NCBI GenBank assembly: GCA_003194525.1
Contig: NBIV01000015.1
Span: 454,371-518,370 of the forward strand
DNA: 64,000 bases
Source of the DNA: Gracilariopsis chorda
Lineage: Eukaryota > Rhodophyta > Florideophyceae > Gracilariales > Gracilariaceae
Direction of reading: 5' to 3'
Positions 53,182 through 64,000 of this stretch are shown piece by piece. The notes under the pieces were generated by a model. That model worked only from the letters and a program-made list of their open reading frames with translations. It was not told the DNA's origin and did not search any database. A program made the position numbers and the translations under genes. Each line of letters opens with the position of its first letter. The stretch's first letter is position 1.

Positions 53182-55136
53182 ATGGGCGAGCGGCTGTTGG
53201 AGGTGGTGATCCCTGCCACGCCAACGCCACCAAGCACTCCCACGGACGGCGCTGCCACCGACGACGACGCCCACGACCACCATAGCTGCGAGTTACAGCC
53301 CAAGCCCATGGTGCTGCACACAAGCGTGGAAGGCGCGCTAAACCAAGTACTCATGGCGCGCAACATAATCGCTGACGCCAGAGCGACGCAGCTCAGCACC
53401 ATTGCGTTACATTTCGACCGGCGCTGGCCGAATGAAACGCCCCGCCACGCAGTTAAATTCGCGCCATCGCCATGGCGCCGGAGCTGCCGTGCTGGTAGTG
53501 CTCATTGCTTATCACTCTTCCGCCGCGCTCACACTGCTGTGCTCGCAGTCGCTGCGTCGATTGCTGCGTCTCGCCCTGCCCACCGCGCCCTTGTAGTGCA
53601 GAACCCGAAGGTTGAGTATCACACTCAAGGTGTCCGAGGCCTTCCTCCTTGTGGAGGCAGACCCAATGACCGAGCTCTCTGTATACCTGTAATACAGGCG
53701 TAACTGTGTAATTAGTTTGGATTGAACACAGAGGTGGATAAAGAAAGTTGAACCGGAGCCAGAAAAACGGTAAAACCAGAGACCGGTGTGCCACGCGATG
53801 CGGCGGTTTAGAGTGTACTTGGTGAAGGGTGCCTTCCGAGGACGGAGGAAAACCACCTGGCGGGTCGTGCGGAAAGCAGAAACAGACCCGAAGGAGGGTG
53901 CAAATGAACGAGATGTAGCGGACGAATTACCCAATACAAGGGCGATACCAGTACCACACGGTAGATAATTTCACAAGACAATTATAACTCAGAGTATCTG
54001 TAGGTTTACCGAGCGGGTGAATTGAGCAAACCGAATGCGGTGACCCTCGGCGAGGAGTACTACACGGCGCAACGGCGTCACAATCCAGAGCCGGATACCT
54101 CAGGTCAAACTGAACAGTTATGAATGACCGAACTCTCGGGTTGACCTTACTTCGTGCTCGTGACGACGAAGTCGCGCTCACCTAAGTAGGTACAATACTA
54201 TTAAAAAATGAAATAATTAACTACAATAGTGCACACTTCCTCAGGTCTACATACGTGGCCAGGCCAGTGTCAGGGAACCTGAGAGGTCAACCCAAGTAAA
54301 ACACAACACTACAGCATGGTGCTGTCGCACACGCGCACACGTGCACACGCGTCCACCCATCCTGCAATCCATTCTAGATTCCTACCTTCCTAGCTGAAAC
54401 GTCACACAGTAAACCATCCCATTGGCATCAACTCGTACGGTTCCCACTCATATACGGTAGGCCCGTCACGGTAGCCGCGTCGCACTCCTATGAGTAGCAT
54501 CATCGCGATTTCCACGCATTTCGCGTTGCACCACAGCCCTCGCCCTCCGTCTTGGCCCCCTTCTTCTATGCCCCAGCCGTTCGCCCGCCCGATCACCCCA
54601 AGCTTGGCGCAGACTTGTTGCCCCCGAATCTACGCGCCACCTTCCGGTCCATCGCCAAACAACACCACCACCCCCTTCGTCAGCAACATACCCCTTCAGG
54701 CGCCAGCGCGCCCAATTCGCTCGTGCTCGCCATCAACGTCTTGCTCATCTACTTCTTATCCCCCAATTACTCCCGTCTCCACTTCTTTTCCACCCACAAA
54801 CTTCCGCACACATCCGCCACGCTCTTCTCGCTTCCCACCTTGCCATACCACCACCACGCCCCGTTGCTACGCGTAAAATCCTTTCTGCAGACCCTTCACG
54901 CTCCTTTACTCTCCCTGCCAGATCTTCACATACGCATGCCACTCGCTCTCACTTCCCGCCCTCCCGCTGTGCTGGCCCTTGTCAAATTACCCTCCGAAGC
55001 TCTTGCAGCTGCCCTCTTTCACCAACAATCCGTTACTCTCACTACAATAAAGCTTCGCACCCCAGCTCGTAATCTTGTCTACCTTCCACGTCATCATGAC
55101 ACCTCTTCCTCTCACCAATTTCACCGACTGCCTTGA
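53182..55136 (+). pseudogene. Hypothetical gene interrupted by a solo LTR
   Basis: Before the LTR, two overlapping frames (from 53182, then from about 53460 in the next frame) read as Ala/Leu-rich protein including VLVVLIAYHSSAALTLLCSQ. Removing the LTR and one GCCCT joins the second frame in phase to PSVLAPFFYAPAVRPPDHPK and on to a stop at 55134-55136. The 3' part is strongly C-ending in third codon positions, with hydrophobic NSLVLAINVLLIYFLSPNYS, so it looks like real coding DNA. I recognise no family. A frame change near 53450 breaks the 5' part. It is divergent from the rubredoxin-like pseudogene, suggesting a dead host gene pair. Confidence 0.45.
53592..54535. repeat. Solo LTR copy E of the TGTAGTGCA family
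   Basis: 944 bp, starts TGTAGTGCAGAACCC, ends GCGTTGCACCACA, with perfect GCCCT duplications (53587-53591, 54536-54540). It has the block CGTGCGGAAAGCAGAAACAG at about 53866. Confidence 0.88.
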
Positions 55137-55283
55137 TCGCTTACCTAAAGTCCGGTTTTACTCCGGTCCTATGGCATAACAGTGGATTAATCATCACAAG
55201 AATGCCGTACTTATCGTCGTACTTCCCTACTCATCCATAGTCATATATTTCTCTTTACTAACTGCACTCCAAACCCATCGCAT

Positions 55284-55970
55284 CTACATCTCATTCTCAG
55301 ATTCTCTTAAACACTTTCCTGGTTCACACGAGGATTGGAATATCTCTCCTATACTTGGCAGCACTGCTGGCGCACTTGCTGGACCCGGATGATTATTCTG
55401 TCGAGGTAAAAGCTCCTTAAGAACTGTACACATTGCGGCTTCCGTTTCTTTCCGAACCAAGTGTTGAAAAGCAGATATAGATACAAAACCTCCTTCCTTT
55501 TGCAAAGAGCTCTTGATACATTCAACAATATCAAGCATGGTCGTCGTCATAGTTTCCATGTGTTTGGCAAAATCTACCTGCATCCGTTTCGCCAATGGTA
55601 CAATGGTAACCTGGGATTATCTGCCGATCTTCTCTTCCTACTTTCCCCGACAACACCAGACGTTTTTCTCGCATTTTCTATTTCCTTCGCGGACGGCGCA
55701 AGGTTCTCATCGCGGTTTCCAAGCAGAGTCGCTTGTGATTTGGCTTGAATATCACGATATATTCGTTTTGCACGGCGCACTTTGGGTGAAATATGTGGAT
55801 CTCCGGTTGGTTTCCTCGTGTAAGCCAGATGATCAAACTTATCCTTCAAACTGTCTGCCGTTCTTCGTGGTCGGCTGTTCTCTTGAGCCCACTGCGTGAA
55901 CTTTTCTGCAACTCTGACTCAATGGTTTCTACAGTGCGCGAGATGCTGTTAAGCAGAACCAGCCACAAGC
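55284..55970 (-). pseudogene. Transposon-associated Myb/SANT-like protein, degenerate
   Basis: Fragments in shifting frames: LWLVLLNSISRTVETIESEL, TQWAQENSRPRRTADSLKDK, LAYTRKPTGDPHISPKVRRA, then a charged region and a C-terminal coiled coil (DFAKHMETMTTTMLDIVECI). The KFDxL...KPTGDPxxPxxVRRAKRI pattern is typical of DNA-binding partner proteins encoded by DNA transposons of algae and oomycetes. At least two frameshifts. Its transposase partner is not obvious nearby. Confidence 0.55.
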
Positions 55971-56254
55971 TTCTATTGTAGGGATCGGCATGCTTTGGCG
56001 GTACAGCGATGTGGAGCACGTTGCATGTTGGTTAGATAATCACATTCGAAGACTCTTTTTGTCATAGATAAGAAATACACCTCTGCTCTCACTAAAACAC
56101 GTTGCGAAACTTCTTTAAACCCACGAAATACTATATGACGCATGTCACAAAGAAGGCGTAACCTTCTGCCAATTCAAACTTCTTGCCTGGCATTACGTAG
56201 TACTAGTCACAGCAAACATTGCGTTGCTTGTCTATCCCAAATAACGCCCCAAAT

Positions 56255-57251
56255 ATGGGGAGAGTAAAGTACTTGTCTCAATTTGAGAAAGGACAGATAT
56301 CCACACTCCACCATGAAGAAATCTCTTTACGATAAATTGCAGAGCGTGTACAACGCTCCGTTGGGGCTTTAAAAAGGTTCCTAAGTTCAAAAACGAAGCA
56401 AAATCAGCCCAACATCGACAAAACATTTCGAAAACTGTCTCCACAGCAACATTGCGCTTTGCTACGGGAGGCACGTAAGGTAAACTCGATTGTATCAGAT
56501 TTAAAAAGGGACCTCAATTTCAGTGTATCCGTTCGCTGGGTGCATCAGCTACACAAAGAAGACGAAACCCTTAAACATTCAAAAATGATGCAGGGCCCAG
56601 AATGAACCAAAGATCATAAGATAGCACGGATACAATGGGCACGACGCAACATATCTAAAGGAGATTGTTTCTGGACTAAAGTTGTGTTCTCAGATGAAAA
56701 GAAGTTCAAACGTGACGGTCCAGATGGTCTTACATATTACTGGCATGATTTGAGAACAGAGCCGCAACATCTATCTTCCCAGGTGGTAACTCGGTCTTGG
56801 TTTGGGGTGCCATATTATTGTATGGTGTCAGTGACTTATTCTTTTTATCGAAAACTCAGGATTCTAAGAAGTAATGTGATACACTAGAGCTTGGACTACT
56901 ACCTTGGACTGCAGAAATATTTGGACCTATGTCAATTTGGGTGTTTCAAAAGAACGTTGCATCAATTCAGCGTTCTAATTTCAAAAAGAACTGGCTTCTC
57001 CGACATCAGGTTCGGCTTCTATCTTGCCGTGCTAAGTCCCCAGACCATAACATAATTGAGAATGTCTGGGGACTAATGGCTAGGAAGCTTTACGCATATG
57101 GTAAGCAGTTCGAGAATGTCGAAGATCTTAAGGACTCTATTCTAAATGTATGGCACAGTCGCACTGCAGACTAGATGCAGAAACTGTATCGATCTATTCC
57201 TAGACGCTTGTTAGCTCAGTGGAAAAGCGTGGTGGTGCTACAAAGTACTAG
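56255..57251 (+). pseudogene. Tc1/mariner transposase pseudogene
   Basis: About 1 kb, the right length for a Tc1 transposase. From ATG 56255: MGRVKYLSQFEKGQIS (helix-turn-helix start), then several frameshifts, VVFSDEKKFKRDGPDGLTYY (first catalytic Asp, FSDE.KF), later SPDHNIIENVWGLMARKLYA (D/E region, SPD.N.IEN.W) and finally GGATKY with TAG at 57249-57251, the classic C terminus. The second catalytic region around 56830-56930 is scrambled. Inactive. Confidence 0.82.
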
Positions 57252-58099
57252 AAAAATAAAGGCGTGCAGTTTTATTACATGTGTCATAACTTATTTCGCG
57301 TGCTGAAACCTATTTCGCTGTATGATTCTAATTTGTACTCCGTATGAAACGGAACTGCGTCAAACACATACCACTGTCGTTTTAGGCACCCGTTTTGCCA
57401 TTATGCAAGCATGACGGGCAGGCCTCTTTCGATTCGGAACGTTCCAAATTGTCCGAATCCGCGCGTTTTCGGACATAGAACAAAAACCGATTCGGCACAA
57501 TTTCGGAACGCCCTATCCACCCAAAAAAAAACTGCGAACACTCTTGCAGTGCTTCTTCCGACAACACCACCGACGTCCTGAACGTTTTTCGTTGCAAAGG
57601 TTGTGCGCGCGAGCACCTTCCTCTGCACTGGCGTTCAATCAATATGGCACCGACTTAGGCTCTTTGCAGAGTTGGCACGCGTACGCACGCTTTACCTTGC
57701 CCGGGCGTTTATCCAAACTGATATTCGTCCAGCTCCTCGATGCGCAACAACGCCCAAACAAGTTTGTAGGCCACTTCATCCGTCGAACGCGCATCTACTA
57801 TATCGGATCGAACCGCCTCCAGCTTCAATGCTTTCTCAAGCTACCGTGTCTACCTCAACGTGTTTTCGTGTCTGTATCTACCTCCCCCGAGCATTCTCAC
57901 ATACCCGCTCCGCGTCGTGGCGAGCTTGTCGCTCTCCGTTGCTGCCTTGGTTCTGCCGCGGGCCCGCGCGGCGTTGCGCGCAGTGCGCGTCGGAGAAGTG
58001 CGCCGCCGTGCCGACGGCACCGGCGACGATTCATCGTGTCTCAATGTGTGGCCCCCGTCGTTCACACCCGACAACAACGACAACGAAGACAATGACGAA

Positions 58100-58318
58100 C
58101 ATGGCACCTGTTATGCGCGCTTCTAGGATTTTGTCGCGCGCGAGGGCAACGCCCGTCCGCAGGAAAAGCTGGTCAAGGAGAAGCTCTGGGCCGCCACCTG
58201 CACTGCCACTACGCAAAGCATGAAGTTCACCATCCAGGGCCAGATCGATGCTGTTCTCGACCTGCTGTCCGAACTGTACTCGAAGAAGTGCCGTTACCGG
58301 AAACAGCGCAACAGGAGT
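58100..58318 (+). other. Possible captured host coding fragment inside the hAT element
   Basis: A GC-rich stretch, unlike the rest of the element, reads FVAREGNARPQEKLVKEKLW and MKFTIQGQIDAVLDLLSELY with strongly G/C-ending codons, then TGA. It has no link to transposase. Family unknown; it may be a shadow of compositional bias. Confidence 0.3.
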
Positions 58319-58689
58319 TGACAAATCGCAAGTCGCTGCCATCCATCTCCAAGCATCTGTAAGTGGAACCAGCAGACCATGTATCGTCATAAGGCTTCAA
58401 AGTTGCAGCGATCACAGATTTCCAACCCGCTTTCCATTTTGGGGGCACTGCTCAAGCGCACCTTGCACTCGCGCTCCTTGTGGAAGTCTCGTATCCCCGC
58501 CGGTGGTGTTCAAAGACTAAGGAGAACAGATGTAACGTTTACTGTATCGCAGTTTGGTGAAGTATAGTAACATGCGAAGAGATCAATGCAACGCAATCCA
58601 AAGTTCGTTGATGTATGAACACGCTGTGCCAGTTATTCAGCACGCCTTTCATACTTAACTCCTTCCTACGGTTTCACGCTTACAGGTTT

Positions 58690-60480
58690 TCAGGTGTATC
58701 GGGGAAGTTCTAGGAGATCGTATTGCTTCGACTGCACATTTCCTTCCAGGGCGGCATCGGTAAGGTTTTGACGGTTGTCATCTTTCTCCCACTGGATCAC
58801 AGAGAAGTCGCTCTCTACTGTTGCTGTTCGAGGAAATACCGTAGCCAAACCGCCGCAGAAGTCACGCAGTTTCCTAAACTTGGGCATGAAGTACTGCCAC
58901 GACTGCTGGAACAAGTTCCCGCCTCTGAGAACTTCATCATAAAGGTCAGATAAGTGTTGTTGAACGGCAGAGTCACGACGCATGGTGTCCTTGAAGTCGA
59001 CAAACGCGGCTTCGATATCATTGATTTTGTCTTGAATCCGAGTGCAAAACAGTCTGGACCTGTGTGAGTTGACAATCGAAAAGAACTCCCGGGGGCGTAA
59101 TTTGGAAAGATTTTGTGGGAGCGTTGGTGGAATTCGCGCTTCGCTTGCCGCATTTCTTGGGTCCCGTTCAACGGCTAGCGCAGAGAGCTTTAAATACGCC
59201 GAAAGAAAGAGGTACGCAAGAGTGGTAACGACCTCTCCTTTTGCGGTTTCTGATAGTGAGTTAAAGTCATTCAACACTTGCGAGCTTATGTACATAAGGA
59301 AATTTCGCACAACAGTAGCATCCACGACATAGTTTCCACTCTGCACAGCAACATCGATCTCAGTCACTGTCGTTAACATCTCCATACCATACAAAGGACC
59401 TTTGATGTCTCCCATGGTACGCAAATCATCACAAAGAGCACGGAAATGACTGTTCTGTTCAGAAATAAGCATGTCCTTTCCCTGAATAGACCGAAAGAAA
59501 ACGTCCACGCACGACATAAACCGGGAAATACCAGACAGGAGCACCCACCACACACGTGATGGAAACACGATTGGACTAGTCAAAATATTTGCGATATACT
59601 CACAAACTCTAAGCTTGTGCTTGGAAAGCCAGGTAAGCACATTTCCCAACGACAGCCATCGTGTGGTTGCAAACAAGGGACATGTAGTTCTCATCTCACT
59701 CCTCAGATTTGTATGTCTTCGGAGAAACGAGGTAAGGCGACAGAGAGTTGCATAAAACTGGTCCCGTAGCGACCCGGTGAGCACATATTGAATGACCAAA
59801 TCTAACTGGTGAGCCGCACACCAAATGCGGAAGAAACCATTCCCAGCCACTGCAGCAAAGCGGTTCACCGCACCCTGCTACCTGCCAACCATATTTGCAG
59901 CGCCATCTGTAGCCGCTGACAGTAGCTTTTCAGCCCACCCCTCGCCATCTAAAGCCCTCAAAGTAGTTGCAATCACTTGGAAAATAGCCTGGCCAGTGTG
60001 AGATTCGTAAAAAGGAATGGCCAGAACATGAAGGTAAATGACCTTCCCATTCACACATAGACGAATGCGTACAACAGTATATGCATTTCCATGATTGGTT
60101 GCTGCATCAAAAGCAAGCAAGTAAGCTTAGCAATTACTATCACGTAGAAGTTCTACAATTCTCTGCAGGTTTATGACCACCACTGCATGCACGCACTGAG
60201 ACACCATTCGCTCTGACAATCTCGAGAGAGCAGCCAAACCCCATACTGCTTTTGTAACTCTAGCGGATTTGCAAGCCGGGCGAAACGACATTTCTAAAGA
60301 AACATTTCCAATCGTCATTTTGAAGTGCGAACCTTTGTTTATAGTTACCCTGTAGATATCGTGGTCAGAGTCAGATGTGACCAGAAAGTTTCTTTCAACA
60401 AGTTTTGGGTTTGCTTCATGAGCCAGAAACGAATCTCTTAAAATCTTCTCAACTATTCTTGAGTAGATGTTGAATGACAA
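58690..60480 (-). pseudogene. hAT-family transposase pseudogene
   Basis: About 600 codons in three pieces. The N-terminal piece from 60480 includes MVSQCVHAVVVINLQRIVEL. A frameshift near 60125 leads to LAFDAATNHGNAYTVVRIRL and LLSAATDGAANMVGR (DUF659/RNase-H-like region with catalytic Asp). A TAG follows at 59878-59880, then FRIWCAAHQLDLVIQYVL, a central helical region, and the C-terminal dimerisation segment with VFPRTATVESDFSVIQWEKD. These are hAT hallmarks. Two breaks make it inactive, but the 392-codon C-terminal frame is intact. Confidence 0.82.
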
Positions 60481-61113
60481 TTTGTCATCTTGTCCAAAAT
60501 GCGCCTGAATTATCTCCGTATACCGTACTTCAATGTCGAAGAAAAGTTTTTTTTCTTCGTAAGATAATGCTTGATACTACTCCCATTTAGTCCTGTGCTG
60601 GCTTCAAAGGTGTAGTAGGTAATTATCTGTTCGGAATGGTGTACAAAATATTTTGTTCACTCGGAATGAAGAACGCCGACCTTTTGATTGTTTCTCGCGT
60701 CCAAATGTGATGCAGAAACGGCAAGAGACTGCATTTATTGCTGCAGTTTGGAGATGCAGAGAGGTTTGGGTCAATCCAAACCTTATCTTTTGTTGTGAAT
60801 TGAATGAGACTGCTCTACGTCATTGTGGCTTTGAAATGCGTTTTGGCATTTTGGGAGTAACTTCAAGCAGAGATGATGGCGAAAGTACGGATTTTGTATC
60901 ACTTTCGTGTGTGCATTGGCTTGGTGTGTCTTGAGAGGATGTCTTTGACCTTAAATGAGCCTGCTTTTGGCGCGAATTCCTCTTTGTTACCGTTTGTATT
61001 CTTAGTTTTTCCCTCCGATTTTACGGGCCAATTTGAACAAAATTGGGAAATGGATTCGGCACAAGTTCAGCACATTTTGAAATGTGCCGAATCGAAAGAG
61101 GCCTGGTGACGAG

Positions 61114-63082
61114 TGTCATGCTTGTATCTTTGAAACGCCTTTATTGACAGTCGGGTGGGTGTGCCTAAAGGAGTTTCGCGCACTGTACCAAGCAGTTGAA
61201 TGTCTGCTACCAAATCAAGGAGCTGCCGCATATCTTCTGCATTGTAGTTGAGAGTACCGCGACGCGAGTGAGTACTTTTCTGAAAGTGTTTGTTTACCTC
61301 TCTCATCGTGTAAAGTAGACGGTTCTACTTGTATTTGTAATGGAATAGATCAGGCAAGGAAGGAAACCAAAGGAAGAAGCTGTATGCTTCACAAGAAGTT
61401 GAGTTGGACAGAAAGCACGAGCGAAACTCCATGCTGGAACTTTGTACAAACGGGCATGCTTCTTTGTTGAAGCATGGCCATTTGTAGGGTTCGTTAACTG
61501 CCTAGGTTTTTTTTCTGACAGTGGTAAGTGGCTAAAAGCCGGCAAGGCCATATTCCCTCCCGAGTTTTTCATTCTGTCACTCTGCTGTCCTCGAATAGTG
61601 TCGGTCGCAAAATTGGTAGAATGTTGCAGCACTGCTGGAACACACGTGGAGAGTGCTCCAGCAGTGTCTGGAGCATTCTAAGCTTCGCTGGACTAGCATT
61701 AGAACTGTATTTCGGTGATGCAGCCGCCAGTTGCTAAATGACTACTGGCTAGTGTGCAGCTCCAGAGGCTTTTGGAAGCCAATGGAGTAAGCTAGAGGCA
61801 CACATGAGTAAGTAGAAAATATTAACGCGTTTCTGTGTTGTTTTCCGTGCTTTTTAACTCTATAAAAGGGCGAGTTGAGGCTCGGACTTTGGTTTGAACT
61901 CATGTCAAGAACGACGTCTCAATTTCCTCACCCCCACAAGTGCCTCAACTTTTACTCTCAACCATCAACTCTCAGCTGCACTTAGTGAGGCGCTCGCCAC
62001 TTTGTGCGTACTTGGGGTGCGGCATTACCGTCGCTGAGATCGGTTGAAGCGCCTTTGGCGTGGACGGGAGACAGGTAGTGTGTATCAAAGGCACTTCTGT
62101 CGTCTGTGAGCCCCCACCGGAGCTTTGCTCGTATAACGGTGACGGTGGAAAGACCTGGTGGTTTCCGGACGGACGTGCTTGACGAGAAGCTGTCCGCAGG
62201 CGACGTGCCGTGGAATATCTCCTGCAAAGGACCAGATTGAGTATAGAGTGAAAGAATATCCTGCTGTTAGTAGCTCTCCTTTGGAAGCCCTGTAGGGATT
62301 GTACGCACCTGCTTCTGGTTGGTGCGGAAGGGGGTAGGCTGCAGAAATCACTTCAAATCCGAAGTGCCTTACCGGAAGCCGGGAGTCTGACTCCCAGTGA
62401 CCCTTGAAATATTGGGTTTTGCGCCGTTGCCGGAAGTATCAAGAAGTTTTTCCTTGGATTGAGCCTTGTGCTCTTCTTTTGTATTTGTTGTTATCGTTGC
62501 AGGTTGAGTTCTTTTGGTCCGTGCATTGGTTGTTCGTTTGATCTTTTGTTCGTGTCGTTTCATTTTGTTGGGGCTTTGAGCTACGAGGAACACCCTTTTT
62601 AGGCTATTTTGTCATTTATTTTGGCCCCCTGCATCACCGTCTCGTGATGGCGCCCACAAATAGCCTGTAGTGTTACACTTTGGGTACCGTTCCTAAAAGG
62701 CTAATTTTGGACACTTTTCACGCAAAGTACGTGTAGCTTCAAAACCGTTTACTTTCCAGCTTCACAAACTGTGGCAATCGCTTCTGCGTGGTCACTTTCA
62801 CTGTCTCGGGACCTCTCAACATTTTACGACAAAAACCCCAAGTGTGACCGGCGAAACAGGTTCTTCGACCAAGCCATGTTCAAAAGGCTTTCACAAGGTC
62901 GGCTTTGGAAAGTCACCAAGGACAACTACGCGCAACACTACGTTTCCAACAACTTCTGACGCTACGTGCATGGCCTCTAACACTCTTCCCTTTCGATCGG
63001 CCGACAACCCAGCCAACTCTCTTCGACGTATCTTTTTCGCGCTGCCAAACGCTGCCTTTGTATTACGGTTTCTGAACATGCG
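61114..63082. other. Unassigned stretch with a TATA-box-like site
   Basis: No domain-bearing frame in about 2 kb. TATAAAAG at 61861-61868 is a good TATA match in a promoter-like setting, but the sequence after it has no convincing coding frame. It may be an orphan transposon promoter. Confidence 0.4.
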
Positions 63083-63993
63083 TGTGGTGCAATCCCGGTG
63101 TGGGAAAGGCACCCAAGGCAGCTCGAAGCCTTGCTCTCTTGGAGAGGTAGGCTCAGCTGGGTAGAGCCCTCCGTGTCCCGTATGACGGGTGTAACTCCGT
63201 CGGGAGCCTGGATGTACCTCGGAGGTTTAGGGGTTAGAACGGGTCGGAACCACGGCTGGTCCGGAAGTAGCCTGCGAACAGTGGAACAAAAGAGGGAAAG
63301 GGACCACCCGACGGGGGCGTGCGGAAAGCGGGAACAGACCCCGGAGGGGGTGCCGATACACACACACGAACACGCACCGCGCGGCGGTTAGGGGATAGGA
63401 GGGGAAGGGACGGTCTCACGGTCTCACGACACACGTCGGTAATATCAATACCCAAAACTGGGCGGAGATAGGGCCTGTACGGGCGGTCACACGACAACAA
63501 CGGATACCACGAGCGGTCACAACCCACTGGGTACGACGAGCACGGTCTCCTCGGTGGTGCGATTCGGGTGAAACTATCGGGCAAGCGGTGTACCTCCGCG
63601 AGGAGTTAGACACTTCGCATGGCGAATAGAGTCAGAGCCGAACTCTTGTTACTTTTCTTGGTGAGCTGGCCGCCGTGCGGCCGACGCTCAAGTACTAGCT
63701 CAGTGCAGTACAGTAGGTAGTGCACTAGCCTAAGTAAAATTAACCCCTAAACTATACTAAAATAAGTAGCCGTTTTGGGCCTCCTGGCCGGGGCTGTAGC
63801 CACGTGTCCACCACCCTTGCCAGGCAAGTACCACAAAATATGAATGTTCCCATAACCACCCTGGGTAACCCGACCGCTAATTAGCCCGGTAAACGGGGGC
63901 TAAAATTCATGCATCCCGCTTCATCGCTCGCACCGAGTACACCTCAGATATGAGTTTCACCATCGCCCGTACGCGGGAATGTATTGCACTACA
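63083..63993. repeat. LTR copy F of the TGTAGTGCA family, probably the end of an element leaving the window
   Basis: 911 bp, starts TGTGGTGCAATCCC, ends GTATTGCACTACA. It contains CGTGCGGAAAGCGGGAACAG and GAGCCGAACTC. The flanks ATGCG (left) and CATTC (right) do not match, so it is not a simple solo LTR. The complement of the right flank reads GGGAATG, like the start of a polypurine tract, so it may be the 3' LTR of a minus-strand element continuing past 64000. Confidence 0.7.
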
Positions 63994-64000
63994 CATTCCC

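Larger units (their letters stand above)
57419..61105 (-). mobile_element. hAT DNA transposon, 3.7 kb, decayed
   Basis: Inverted ends CAGGCCTCTTTCGATTCGG: left at 57419-57437, right as its complement at 61087-61105. hAT ends normally begin CAG. Flanking 8-mers ATGACGGG (57411-57418) and GTGACGAG (61106-61113) agree at six of eight positions, as expected for an aged 8-bp duplication. It encloses a hAT transposase on the minus strand and a GC-rich segment that may be captured host DNA. Confidence 0.75.

Noticed and set aside
54301-54320. End of LTR copy E at the first ACTACA (54313)
   Set aside because: No matching target-site duplication there; the later end at 54535 is followed by GCCCT, identical to the left flank.
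54490-54876. 128-codon Pro/Ser/Thr-rich frame
   Set aside because: Off-frame shadow of the overlapping frame ending at 55136, which has C-ending codons and joins in phase across the excised LTR.
57603-58223. 206-codon plus-strand frame in the hAT element
   Set aside because: Arg/Ala/Pro-rich reading typical of an off-frame shadow over GC-rich DNA; another frame at 58100-58318 reads more like protein.

Overview
The window looks like nuclear DNA of a compact-genome photosynthetic eukaryote, most likely a red alga (inference, moderate confidence). Host genes are tightly packed, mostly intronless or with one short intron (66-118 bp, GT...AG, several with TACTAAC/TACTAAT-like branch sites). They include plastid-type proteins (PAP/fibrillin, rubredoxin-like) and mitochondrial ones (2-oxoglutarate dehydrogenase E1). 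There are no bacterial operons.

Left half (about 0.7-27.7 kb), host genes: a small unknown gene; a ubiquitin C-terminal hydrolase (UCH); a NodU/CmcH-type carbamoyltransferase whose 3' end overlaps a convergent multi-pass class 3 lipase; an acetoacetyl-CoA synthetase; a DNL zinc-finger Hsp70 co-chaperone; a PAP/fibrillin; a 90-residue single-pass membrane protein; 2-oxoglutarate dehydrogenase E1; two unknown proteins; a low-molecular-weight tyrosine-phosphatase homologue that has lost its catalytic Cys and Arg; a DnaJC28/DUF1992 protein; a YebC/TACO1 translational activator; and an MFS transporter with a dileucine lysosomal/vacuolar sorting motif (CLN7/MFSD8-like). Their roles (lipid turnover, ketone-body and TCA metabolism, organelle proteostasis, organelle translation) do not point to one pathway.

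Right half (about 28-64 kb), a graveyard of mobile elements: pogo/Tigger-like, PIF/Harbinger (transposase plus Myb/SANT partner), another DDE_4 transposase, Tc1/mariner and hAT remnants, and one LTR family in six places. The centrepiece is a four-level nest. A Harbinger Myb/SANT gene is split by a solo LTR (target duplication CTCAC). That LTR is split by an 11,992-bp Ty3/gypsy chromovirus (AGTCA). The chromovirus 5' LTR is split by an unrelated 538-bp solo LTR (GTGCT). Every junction can be read directly from 5-bp target-site duplications. Two further solo LTRs, with duplications GATTC and GCCCT, interrupt a transposase and a possible host gene.

Most unusual points: (1) the gypsy element carries an extra antisense reading frame of 559 codons between the integrase/chromodomain end and the 3' LTR, broken by two stops and followed by its own AATAAA; (2) the whole element, coding and non-coding, is densely sprinkled with short perfect hairpins; (3) its LTRs have 9-10 bp terminal inverted repeats (TGTAGTGCA...TGCACTACA); (4) three host reading frames each miss one base inside a homopolymer, which suggests assembly error rather than biology.
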